Both the position numbers and the translations under genes were made by a program. From Venturia oleaginea (lineage: Eukaryota; Ascomycota; Dothideomycetes; Venturiales; Venturiaceae), in assembly GCA_013176395.1 (NCBI GenBank), contig JABMLP010000006.1, positions 248,001-312,000 of the forward strand: a DNA stretch of 64,000 nucleotides. The letters run 5' to 3'. This document shows positions 39,704-48,994 of the stretch, in pieces; position 1 is the stretch's first letter, and each line of letters begins with the position of its first letter. The notes below the pieces were generated by a model. It did not search any database, had not been told where the DNA came from, and worked only from the letters and a program-made list of their open reading frames with translations.

Positions 39704-42289
39704 ATGTTTGCCAACACCACTTTCTGGATAGCCCAACGCGTCCCCAGTCGCACTCACTACACATCCGTCGTCAAGAACCACGACGGCAATGTCACAAGCC
39801 TCGAAAAGAAAGCCGACTTCCTTATAGCCGACCATGTGCGCCATCGCGACGCGCCGCCTGGTGCCCTCAGCTACCAATTCCTCGAAGAGTGCGAAAAGCA
39901 AGGCCGACTCCTCACCCCAGACGAACGCGCCGCTCATCTGTGCGGACCCAAGCCTGGAAGTGTGCGAGCGGCTGCTGATGCCTCACGCGCCTCAAAGGTT
40001 CATAGGACAGCTTTCACCCCCGAGGACGACGACATTATTCGGGAGTGGGTGAAGGACGCCGTGAGGAGGGGCGAGTCACATGGCGGCAACGAGATCTGGA
40101 AAGACCTGGAGAGGGAGAACATGCGGCATACATGGCAGAGCTGGCGGGATCGGTGGATGAAGAAGCTGCGCGACCGGATGCCGCCTCTGTGGGACACGGA
40201 GATACGGGGGCTGGATGACGATGTCGATGAGCTGGTGGAAGAGGTCTTGGAGGAGGAAGCAAGGAGCGAAGCATTGCAGCGGGAAGAGCAAGAGTCGCAA
40301 ATCAAGGAGAGGATGAAGGAGGAGGAGGAGAGGCAGCAGCAACTTGGCAAGCGCAAAGAGTTTGGCGAGCAGAGAGCGGTTAACAGGCAGAGAGAGAAAT
40401 CTGAGCAGAAGAAGAAGGATATACAGAGCGAAGTCGACAAAAAGAGGGCGAGGGAAAGGGAGAAGGACATGGCACCACAGCATAAAAATGAGTCGTTGCC
40501 GTTGCCAGGAGTGGAGAAAACGAAAGCTCAAAGGCCGCCGACGCAACAACGAGCAGTGCCAGATATACTGGAACGTGCTGCACAAGTTACGCTGCGGCAT
40601 GAACAAGAGGGAATATTGTCGGGAGGCGCAGGCTCAAGCGTGACCAGCGCTGCCACACCTCAACATCGACCACCTCCGGTGGTTCTTTCGCGGGACGCTC
40701 AAGCTAAACTCAAGGGAAATAAGTCTCGCCCAGACATGCAGAACATGCCATCGTCTCCCCCCGTTCCGATCAGAGCTTCAATGGCTGACGCTCGACCACG
40801 ATCAGAGTCGGAACATTCTGAGAGAGCCAGGGACGAGTTTGCTCGCGAACTATTCTTCGACATCTCCTCAAATCGCACAAAGCGACCCAAGCATCATCAT
40901 CCTGTGGCGGTAGCAAATGAAGAGGAAGATCAAGAACAAATGGAGCCACAGCCTGGCGAAACGCCGACAAATCAAGCCATCGCTCCAAGCGGCAAAGGAT
41001 CCTCTCTACCACGTCCTTTCACCGCCGAAGACTTCCTGCAGCTTTACGAGAGAATTGACACTATGAGAACCGACGCCGAAGGAATCCGTATCGGGTCGGA
41101 AGCTTTTGCTCCTTTGACTGACTTCTCTCCACAGCAATGGCTGCAATTTCTCAACGATGACGTCCTCCCTATCCAAGGGAAATTCAACAATGTGAGTCGA
41201 AAACACAATAGTGTTGCAGCTTGCTTGGCAGAATATATCGAACGAAATCCTCACCAGCCTTGGAGAAGGTGGCGATTACATTACGAGTCCGGCGCTTGTA
41301 GTATACTGAAAGATCGCTTGAGCGCGAATACTCCCAGCGACAGCCAGAAGTCTCAGAGAAACGATGTCAGGCCTGAAACTCCGAGCAGGAAACGGGCAAG
41401 AGATGAATATGAAGACTCAGCGCAGTTCAAATCACCAAAGGTGGCTGAGACCGCGAACATCTCCAGGCAGTGTGTTGACATCAATTCACAAAGTACAGCA
41501 TCTGACGCTTCTCAATCGGAGTCAAGACAGGCTATCGATGATGACGATCATGACGGCGAGGACGACTTCCCCCAGGTACTGCAAACCCAAGCAATACTCG
41601 CTGCCGATACGCAGCCCTTGGATCTCGATATTCCAGATCCAGACGAGGCGCTGCACATTTCAATTGCAGAGTCTATTGAGTCCGACGAGCCCGATAAGTT
41701 TGATCGGCAGTGCCGGGCGTCGTTGAGAGATCAAGAGCTGATCAATCAACAATTACTGGATAATGCTTATGAGAACCAAGCGATGGATTGGAATTTTGAT
41801 TTGCCGGAGCCAGAGGGTGGATTTGAGGCCATAGGTGAGCCATTTGAAGGCGTCGAGACTCAACTTTTGAAAGACACTCAAGCGCTGGACAATGGACAAA
41901 CCGAAGGACAGGGCGAGGAAGAAATCAATGAGGCACCCTCCCAGGCCTCCCTCGATTTCGATGCGCTCGCAAACGAACTCTTGGAGAAGGGAAATTCGCC
42001 AGAGAACATCCTTATCGCGATACAAGCGACATCTGCCAACATGCCAATGATGCTTGTCGTACTTGAACACTTGAGAGTCGGAATGAATGTGCCGGTAGAG
42101 ACGCGAGGTATATGGACTGAACAGGATGACGAAGACATTCTAGGAGGTGATGCCAGAAAGCTCGAGAGGGTTGAGGCGAAGCATGGATGGGATGGAGAGG
42201 GCGGTTGCAAGGCCCGGCAATACTTCTTGAGGGATAGCATGGCTGCTGCTGCAGAGGAGGTTGCGAGGCAGTCGAACGGCACCGCTTGA
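39704..42289 (+). CDS. RAP1: telomere-binding protein Rap1
   Basis: Rap1 is a telomere (shelterin-type) protein; in filamentous fungi and animals it is recruited mainly by other telomere proteins. The frame gives 861 residues from ATG 39704, which starts the BRCT domain (FWIAQRVPSRTHYTSVVKNH, KKADFLIADHVRHRDAPPG). The frame is open further upstream but without domain content. The Myb domain lies at about residues 100-165 (FTPEDDDIIREWVKDAV, TWQSWRDRWMKKLRDRMP). A long Glu/Lys/Arg coiled stretch follows, then a second Myb-like segment (FTAEDFLQLYERI, PWRRWRLHYESGAC), an acidic region, and the RCT domain at the C-terminus (ELLEKGNSPENILIAIQAT, GIWTEQDDEDILGGD). No intron. Confidence 0.93.
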   Translation: MFANTTFWIAQRVPSRTHYTSVVKNHDGNVTSLEKKADFLIADHVRHRDAPPGALSYQFLEECEKQGRLLTPDERAAHLCGPKPGSVRAAADASRASKVHRTAFTPEDDDIIREWVKDAVRRGESHGGNEIWKDLERENMRHTWQSWRDRWMKKLRDRMPPLWDTEIRGLDDDVDELVEEVLEEEARSEALQREEQESQIKERMKEEEERQQQLGKRKEFGEQRAVNRQREKSEQKKKDIQSEVDKKRAREREKDMAPQHKNESLPLPGVEKTKAQRPPTQQRAVPDILERAAQVTLRHEQEGILSGGAGSSVTSAATPQHRPPPVVLSRDAQAKLKGNKSRPDMQNMPSSPPVPIRASMADARPRSESEHSERARDEFARELFFDISSNRTKRPKHHHPVAVANEEEDQEQMEPQPGETPTNQAIAPSGKGSSLPRPFTAEDFLQLYERIDTMRTDAEGIRIGSEAFAPLTDFSPQQWLQFLNDDVLPIQGKFNNVSRKHNSVAACLAEYIERNPHQPWRRWRLHYESGACSILKDRLSANTPSDSQKSQRNDVRPETPSRKRARDEYEDSAQFKSPKVAETANISRQCVDINSQSTASDASQSESRQAIDDDDHDGEDDFPQVLQTQAILAADTQPLDLDIPDPDEALHISIAESIESDEPDKFDRQCRASLRDQELINQQLLDNAYENQAMDWNFDLPEPEGGFEAIGEPFEGVETQLLKDTQALDNGQTEGQGEEEINEAPSQASLDFDALANELLEKGNSPENILIAIQATSANMPMMLVVLEHLRVGMNVPVETRGIWTEQDDEDILGGDARKLERVEAKHGWDGEGGCKARQYFLRDSMAAAAEEVARQSNGTA

Positions 42290-42843
42290 CTTATGACTGC
42301 AGATTGGCTGTAATGGTGTCGCAATTTTGGACTCTGCGGAATCACCAGCGTTATTCTTGTTACTACAGCAACCAAGGAGTGACCACGACGTACGACAATG
42401 ACCATCAGGTTACCGCTGCAATTTCCAAGATTTTTTAATCATGCCATGTGTTTGCACGATTTATAATAGCAACAAATAAATTATGGACAAATTCACATCA
42501 ATCTCTTTCAAAGTCTTTCTTGTGTATTTCTGCCCTCGAATACTATCAGTTCTTTGCCTTCATAACCGCGGAGTAGGGTGTTGCTGTTCCGTTTTTCTAC
42601 GCTTAGTAAACTATTAGATAGATACATGCGCAGAATAGAGGATGACCAGGCGAGGCGAGGAACATCAAAACTTCGAGTTTATTTTAAGTCCATTCCTGAA
42701 AGTACCAAGGCTGTTTCTAGAAATACCTCGCAGTACTGTAATGATCTCGACTCGGCCTTTGCTGCGGTAGAGGCCTTAGATTCCGGCATCCGCGGCGGAT
42801 TGCACTTCTCTTTTACACACACGGTAGGAGAGGCACGCGGGTA
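42290..42843. other. intergenic, no gene seen
   Basis: RAP1 3' flank. The small frame at 42578-42844 has no recognisable motif. Confidence 0.5.
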
Positions 42844-42972
42844 AAGGGTTTAGCGGCACTACGAAGCGACTCTCCTCACCAAAATCAATAGCATGAGAGA
42901 TCCTTCGTCCACCATAACGCTAGAAATAAAAATTCTGAAGAGATGGGTCGGAAGATTAAGGTCTAAAGATTA

Positions 42973-43306
42973 ACGTATTCCACCACCGAGCCGGCCACAC
43001 CACCAAGCCGGCCACTTTTCCTTGGCACAGCCCTTATCCTCTTCAACACGCAATGTCTCAACAACGCAACGCGATAGCCGTTCAAGAAGAAGGCAGAATT
43101 GATCTCGCTCTTCAGGCCTATACCTCTGGCCAATTTCAAAGCCTGGGCACAATGCGCGAACGTGTAAAAAGGATATTGAGATATCTTCTGAATCAGATAG
43201 CAGCACGACAGACTTGGAATCTATTGTTGATAGCGATAAAATTGAAGAGGCGTAATATGAGTTGGCCGTGCCAAGGAAAAGTGGCCGGCTCGGTGGTGGA
43301 ATACGT
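42973..43306 (+). mobile_element. internally deleted pogo/Fot1-like element (334 bp)
   Basis: TA target sites flank both ends (42971-42972, 43307-43308). The ends start ACGTATTCCACCACCGAGCC and hold the motif CGAGCCGGCCAC-like pair at 17-bp spacing. Inside, the first codons of a transposase related to element B (MSQQRNAIAVQEEGRIDLAL) jump directly to DNA matching its zinc-knuckle end and tail; the join is near 43145. It cannot make transposase but could be moved in trans. Its end sequence differs from both elements A and B, so a third subfamily exists in this genome. Confidence 0.9.
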
Positions 43307-43385
43307 TATACCTAGAGAGTTATAGGTTATGAATTTTTAAGGCGTGGTAGAATCCGATCTTGAAATCGCTACTTTTGGTGAGGTT

Positions 43386-43388
<3 letters not shown>

Positions 43389-43439
<51 letters not shown>
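43389..43439. repeat. CT dinucleotide microsatellite
   Basis: About 25 CT units lie inside the right part of the inverted-repeat element. Confidence 0.95.
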
Positions 43440-43443
<4 letters not shown>

Positions 43444-43458
43444 TGCCGCTAAACCCTT

Positions 43459-44407
43459 CACACACGTGAGAGGATACAACAACAACAACAACAACAATGT
43501 CAACAATTGCATCATTAATCATCCTTTAGTAAGAACGACCACGTCCACTTCGGGGCCGGCTATTACGGCGCAAAGAATGTGGGTTGTGATCCAAGCGTAG
43601 GGCTAATCCATTTGAGTTTACTGAATCTGGGATAGTATGTGTCTTCTTACCATTTATGGTAAATTGTGGATACTGTTCGGCGAACATCAGAACTCAGAAA
43701 ACATGTCCCGCAAGGCTGGATAAAAATTCCGCACCCTGAGATCACTCGCATAAAACCTGGGAGGAAATGATCGTGCTTTGTGGTTGAGTAGTATTATTCC
43801 ATGTCGTGATCCAGCATTCTGTTGATGCCCCAATCTACAGCCTTATAGTTTGGGCACGAACTAGTCCGTTGGTTTTGCTAGGAAAGCCTTGCGGGCAGAA
43901 ACTTGGTGGTTAAAGTCATCACAAGCATGTTTTGGGAGAAGGAATCGACATTTTGGAACGATATTTTGGAAGAGCAGTACTTTGGATTATTCTCAACTAC
44001 TAAAGAGGTCCACTGCAAACCGTGCGCTATACTCATGCTCGCGAGGACGAGTGTTCTGTCGTTTTCTTTCGCGGCAAAGATTATGAATAGCGCGGAGGAT
44101 AGTACTCCGCGAAGCTCGCTTTGCCAGGACATACAGACGGCAAAGAAAAGTAGCGTTGAACAGGATACACCGAGCGGTGTGAAGGACAGCGCGAGGCAGC
44201 CAGGTGGGGTTCCAAACGAGAGGCAGCCAGTTGAAAAGTCCGAAAGAATTTATTTTGGTCGCTGGAACCATCTATTTCTGATCCAAGTAAGCATCGCGTG
44301 GGAGTGGTTGTAAAACCCCCGTCATCTCTTCTATTTCAGAATGTCAAACGGGGTGACCCCTTTCGATCGGTTTATTATTTCGGGAACCAGATGATGCGTA
44401 TCCTCGT
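43459..44407. other. gap without a convincing gene
   Basis: An ACA repeat lies at about 43478-43497. The frame 43903-44313 on plus has no recognisable domain or conserved splice structure and is not called. Confidence 0.4.
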
Positions 44408-45163
44408 TCAGGAGAATGAAGTCGAGTAGCGTTTGCTGGCAATGGAAGATATCGGCGCAGACGGTTTGCGAAGCTCCAGATTGTATCGCAGCCTTTGTTC
44501 GCGGCGATCGGCCTTTTCGAGCTCGCCCATATCCATCCCGTATAACGATCCCCGATTCGAACGATCCTTTGGGCTTTCGGTTTGTGGTAGGGGTTCGCGC
44601 CTTTGCGGCCGTCGAGGCGACAAGGGCTGCACAATGACTGAGCCGAATTGTGGAATCGGAGATGGCCTGGTCTCTTCCTGGCTCCGCGAGAGGTCGCGAG
44701 ATTCGCGTTTCGTCTTTTGATCGGTGGGAATCCACGATCCAACCGAGTAGTGTCTGTCGTGAGATTTGTGGAGGAGCCTTTCTTTCTTTCTCGAGGCACG
44801 CTGAATTGCCTTGAGCAAGGAGAGGGTTTGTTCGTAGCCGTAAGGTATCTCGACGCGGACGTCTTGCTCGCAATCTTTCACGTGGCTGTAGACCTCGCCG
44901 TCTTTTTGACGGAAGATGAGTTCGGCAACGTCGATGGCGAGCTGATGTCCTTCGTAACAGAGTTGCCCTCCAGATCTGGAAACCTGAAGAGGATGCTCAC
45001 AAGTTGGACATTGTGCGGCATGAGCTTCGAAGTAGTAAAGGATCCAATGCTCATTATTGTTGACAGGGCGGGAAATTCCAGTGACAACGCCGTCGGCGAA
45101 ATCGACCTTTGAGTTTTTTGCAGAGACGCCCGTTGGCGAGTCGTGGCGACGCAGTCGACCCAT
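44408..45163 (-). CDS. hypothetical protein with a CPxC/CxxxH cluster
   Basis: The single-exon frame has 251 residues. An ordered N-terminal part contains HWILYYFEAHAAQCPTCEHP and LCYEGHQLAIDVAELIF, whose Cys and His pairs could form a small zinc ribbon. The C-terminal half is basic, Ser/Arg/Pro-rich and likely disordered (SPRRPQRREPLP), ending in a short coiled segment (MGELEKADRREQRLRYNLEL). I do not recognise the family. Length and composition support a real gene. Confidence 0.55.
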   Translation of the reverse strand: MGRLRRHDSPTGVSAKNSKVDFADGVVTGISRPVNNNEHWILYYFEAHAAQCPTCEHPLQVSRSGGQLCYEGHQLAIDVAELIFRQKDGEVYSHVKDCEQDVRVEIPYGYEQTLSLLKAIQRASRKKERLLHKSHDRHYSVGSWIPTDQKTKRESRDLSRSQEETRPSPIPQFGSVIVQPLSPRRPQRREPLPQTESPKDRSNRGSLYGMDMGELEKADRREQRLRYNLELRKPSAPISSIASKRYSTSFS

Positions 45164-45756
45164 TGCGAGTTATGGGAAGGGGGATTCGAGGTTGAGAAGT
45201 GGTGAGGTGGTGAGGTGGTGAAAGACATGTCTTATAGATCTCTGGTGCTGGCTACCCATGCACAGCCCGTAGCAGTCATGGCAGGAATCCGGTGTCGAAA
45301 GCTCCAGGGATTTATCGTAGAGGCTTGGACTTGGGCTGCGGCCTACACTAGCTATAAGGTTGCGAGAGAAGCCTGGGGTTAGTGCCGTGTCTATCCACTT
45401 CCAGAAGTCGGTGAGTAAGATATAATGACACCGGTCTGTGGCTTCGGTCCCTCTGCACTGTATTCCAATGTATTCCAATCGTTGAGGCCGCATGTTCTAT
45501 CCATGATATTCATATGGATGGAATTGACTTGTTCCATTGCGATACCTCTTCTGCCCGTTTGATACAAGTACCGTACCGTACCGTACCGTCACCGCCCAAG
45601 GCAAGACCGGCCGAATACGGGTTGCGGGGTGACGCGATGAAGGCAACCATCAACCCCACTGTATTCACTCCCTTAATCCTTCTCCCGACTTCCAACGTTC
45701 CTAACTCGCCGCCGTACCTGCCCCTATCGCGTCCCTGAGCATTCTGATCCGGAACC
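45164..45756. promoter_or_regulatory. divergent intergenic region upstream of UBC8
   Basis: The gap between two outward-facing genes contains a TACCG pentamer repeat (45569-45589). No gene is seen. Confidence 0.4.
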
Positions 45757-46788
45757 ATGAGCAGCCCGAAGCGCAGAATAGAGATGGATGTATGTCAGAT
45801 GTCCTCTCTCAGAGACTTCACTGGCTAATCGCGAGCAGGTCATGAAGTATGCCCACTCATGCCCGCCCAAATATTCACAACTGAAATAACCTTGCGCCAG
45901 GATGTAGGCCCACTTGTGTCACCAAACGACTCCAACTCGCATTGACGAGCGTGTCCTAGGTTGATGAGCGACTACGAGGTCACTCTGGTCAATGATAACA
46001 GTAATTGCTCCAGTGCCCCACGGTTCCAGTCGCCATCCCACAAATAAACTAATTCGCTACCAGTGTTCGCATCGCCTACCAACCTACTCTCCGCCCTTCC
46101 TCACTCACAACCACAACAGGCAAGAGTTCTATGTCAGGTTCAAGGGGCCCTCGGAAAGTACGCGGCCATCATCTCTCGGGAGCAGAGCGAAGCGCTGACC
46201 ATTCTCAACCAGCACCCTTCGAGGGTGGCAACTGGAAAATCCACGTCGAGATCCCAGATCAGTATCCCTACAAGTCGCCGTCCATAGGCTTCGTGAACCG
46301 CATCTTCCACCCAAACATCGACGAGCTGTGCGCATGATCCCGTCCAACACCTACCTCGTTCTCGCAAAAACTAGACCACAAGACTAACCGGTGAGTCGTC
46401 ACAGGAGTGGAAGCGTCTGTCTTGACGTCATAAACCAGACATGGTCGCCCATGTACGACATGATCAACATATTCGAAGTCTTCCTACCACAGCTCCTGCG
46501 CTACCCGAACCCTACCGATCCCCTTAATGGCGAAGCCGCCGCACTGATGATGCGAGAGCCCAAGAGTTATGACGCCAAGGTCAAGGGTGCGTTGCATGCA
46601 AACACGTATCTTATAATCTGATGGCCTACTGACAAGTGGCAGAATACGTGTCGAAATATGCAACAAAGGACGCCGCCGATGAGGCTGGAGAAGATGAAGA
46701 GTCCGAGGACGAAATGTCCAGCGTTGGATCGTACGACGAGGGCGAAGATGAAGACGACGAGGTTGCCGGCAATATGGAAGAACTATGA
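45757..46788 (+). CDS. UBC8: ubiquitin-conjugating enzyme E2 Ubc8/UBE2H
   Basis: In yeast Ubc8 works with the GID E3 ligase to degrade gluconeogenic enzymes. Seven exons fit: 45757-45789, 45839-45846, 45960-46000, 46125-46157, 46213-46327, 46405-46586 and 46643-46788, giving 185 residues. Exon 2 is only 8 bases. Motifs in order are [62 protein letters not shown], the catalytic Cys in [15 protein letters not shown], and an acidic tail ([12 protein letters not shown]). The exon 4 border that preserves phase replaces the usual NMQEFYV by NKFYV; the other AG would shift the frame. Confidence 0.93.
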
Positions 46789-47239
46789 ATGATAGCTAAG
46801 CCTGCTGACATCCAAATCTGTAGATGGAGTGAGTCTGATAACTGGCGGCCTTCCTTTTTTTTCCTTGTGAGGAGTTTTCACGAGATGGGACACAACGGTA
46901 TTACCCCTCAGCACGAAGATGCTCTGAATTTTTGGAATTTGATTGGGCGTTCTGGCTGGCAGCACAACTTTACAGATTGAACCATTGCAATTTGCCATTT
47001 TCTAACCGACCTTGTGAATAGATTGGATAATCATACATTCTACATGCTTCTTTGTTTCTCCGCGAATCTGCGTGCATGTATCGAGAACCTGTAATCTCGG
47101 TCTGGCTGTTGCAAAGAACCCGAGTAGGATTGAGGTTGTTTCCATGCTTCTGTAGCTGCTGCTTGAGATGTATTCGAGAAGGATCTGTATCATTTTTGCC
47201 GTCTCCGTGTGATGCTGATGGTCGGTCCAGGTCTGCACT
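46789..47239. other. intergenic between convergent UBC8 and ATG12
   Basis: No gene seen. Both flanking genes end here. Confidence 0.5.
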
Positions 47240-48082
47240 TCAACCGAATGCAGGATGGATAGCATAATGGACTACCAACTCCTCCCCTGTCTTGAAACAC
47301 TGAAATCGACGTATCAGCGCACAACAAACCTGAGGAGTAAGACGCCGAAATGAGACACGACTCGAGGGGGAATGAGGATGAAAACGTACCGCCCACAACC
47401 CACCAACACTTTCGTCCAGACCCGGCGCGAAGCACTGGTTGATGTAGCAGAATATACTTTCCTTTTCGTCCTGATGGCCGATCTTCTTGCGGAGAAAGCG
47501 GATCACGGTCGAGAATGGTTGAGCTGAAGAGATTTTGAATTTCGAGTTGGCGCCTCGCAGGCGTGGAGCTGAGGCTATGGGGTGGAATGAGACTACTACT
47601 GTGGGAGCTTGTTAACGAGTGATTCGGAAGATGAATTGGCCCAAAGTAGAGGAAGGGAAAAGGAAGGGAAAACTGAAGGGGATCAGGAAGGATGGTATTG
47701 ACAGATTGGTTGCTAGTGTGTAGATACAGCTCGATTGGAATGAACATGGCAAACCCAGAAATGAACTCACGAAGCAAAACTGGTGAATGAGCGGAATACC
47801 TTTCTCAGCAATAGCACCCTGTCCCCCTCCCATGACACCTCCTGCAGCAACCCCTTCCAGCGCTGTCTTCGCATCTTTCGGTAACCCTGCCAAAATAACA
47901 CTAGCAGTCATCGTCATGGGCAGATCCGCCTCCTGCTCCGCCTCATCATCATCCTCGATCGACCCATCTTCCTTCTGGGACGGCGAGTCTCTCCTCAAAG
48001 GCGAATCTGTAATCCCGCTGCTGCGGTTCGAACTGCTGCCTGTTCGTGTCGCCGCTGAGCGCGATGACGGTGGTGTTGACAT
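47240..48082 (-). CDS. ATG12: ubiquitin-like autophagy protein Atg12
   Basis: Atg12 is conjugated to Atg5 through its C-terminal Gly and helps lipidate Atg8 during autophagosome formation. Three exons (47800-48082, 47390-47598, 47240-47299) keep phase and give 183 residues. A disordered Ser/acidic N-terminus precedes the ubiquitin-like fold: MTASVILAGLPKDAKTALEG, SFHPIASAPRLRGANSKFKI, FSTVIRFLRKKIG, FCYINQCFAPGLDESVGGLW, CFKTGEELVVHYAIHPAFG. The terminal Gly is the last residue, ready for conjugation without processing. Intron 1 is about 200 bp. A Gly-rich insert (AAGGVMGGGQGA) in the first loop is longer than usual. Convergent with UBC8. Confidence 0.93.
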
Positions 48083-48602
48083 TTTTGGAGTGATGGATTA
48101 GAGAGGGAAGGAAGAAATATGGAGGGAAATTCAGGCAGAATTTGATCAGGTTGGATTATTTGCCAAAGTGAATCATGGCGGTTGTTGTTATTGTTGGAGC
48201 TTGCAATTAACGTTTGATGGGGAACGGCGTCAGCATCCTAACAGCGGCTGTATCCGTCCGTCCCGTTGATCGTTGACAGGGAAGCTACAGGCCTCAAAGA
48301 TGCTTTCAAATGTCAATGACTTCAATTTGGGGTTACATTAGCTCCTCTCATATCGAACCTAACAGCAATCAACAGCAACGACAGCTAGAAATATGTTTAT
48401 TACTATTCGTCAATAGACTATTCCATGAGCCCATATGCCGATGCTTCAATCATCTCTCAAAAAGCCACTCCTACAAATGCAAGCGCAAGCCATGCGAGCA
48501 CGCTCAACGGGATTACAAACAGCAACTAAACTGCGAAGTAGATCTGTAGAATCGAAGGGGTATAAACACAAAGCCGCCCATAAGCACGTGGAAGCAACGA
48601 CG

Positions 48603-48642
<40 letters not shown>

Positions 48643-48994
48643 GCGCAACAATGCATCGTGGCGGCAGTTTACCTACTCATGTTCCATCTATTGAGAATGC
48701 TTCCGAGGCGACCAAAAACACAACCTGATAGCATTTGGAAGGATAGTATGCAGTGCTCTCCATATTGCAGCATTCCATACACACCCATCCAAGCCATGTA
48801 TGCATACGAATATACCTGTCGTCGTCGATCACCAGAAACTAGCAAAGAGAGTGATACTGCCTGTTTTGATGTGTCAAAAAGGTCGTCCGTCGAGTTCCTC
48901 GTCGCCTTCAAAAGGCCAATTCATCGTCGTCATCGTCGTCAACGTCAGAGCTTCGCCATGTCAGCAAAAGCATCAACCACCAGAAATAAGCCAA
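48083..48994. other. intergenic with CAA microsatellite
   Basis: No gene seen. A CAA/AAC repeat of about 13 units lies at 48603-48642. It includes the ATG12 upstream region and DBF4 3' flank. Confidence 0.5.

Larger units (their letters stand above)
42844..43458. mobile_element. inverted-repeat element interrupted by a pogo-derived element
   Basis: AAGGGTTTAGCGGCACTA at 42844-42861 recurs exactly inverted at 43441-43458. The inverted match continues inward (CTCACCAAAATCAATAGC against its reversed partner near 43358-43382). This gives a non-autonomous element of about 280 bp once the inserted 334-bp pogo derivative is set aside. No clear target duplication was identified, and no coding capacity is seen. 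Confidence 0.6.

Noticed and set aside
42578..42844. 88-residue plus-strand frame
   Set aside because: No homology signal, and it runs into the inverted-repeat element.
43053..43325. 90-residue frame as an independent gene
   Set aside because: It is the fused start and end of a transposase within a 334-bp deleted element.
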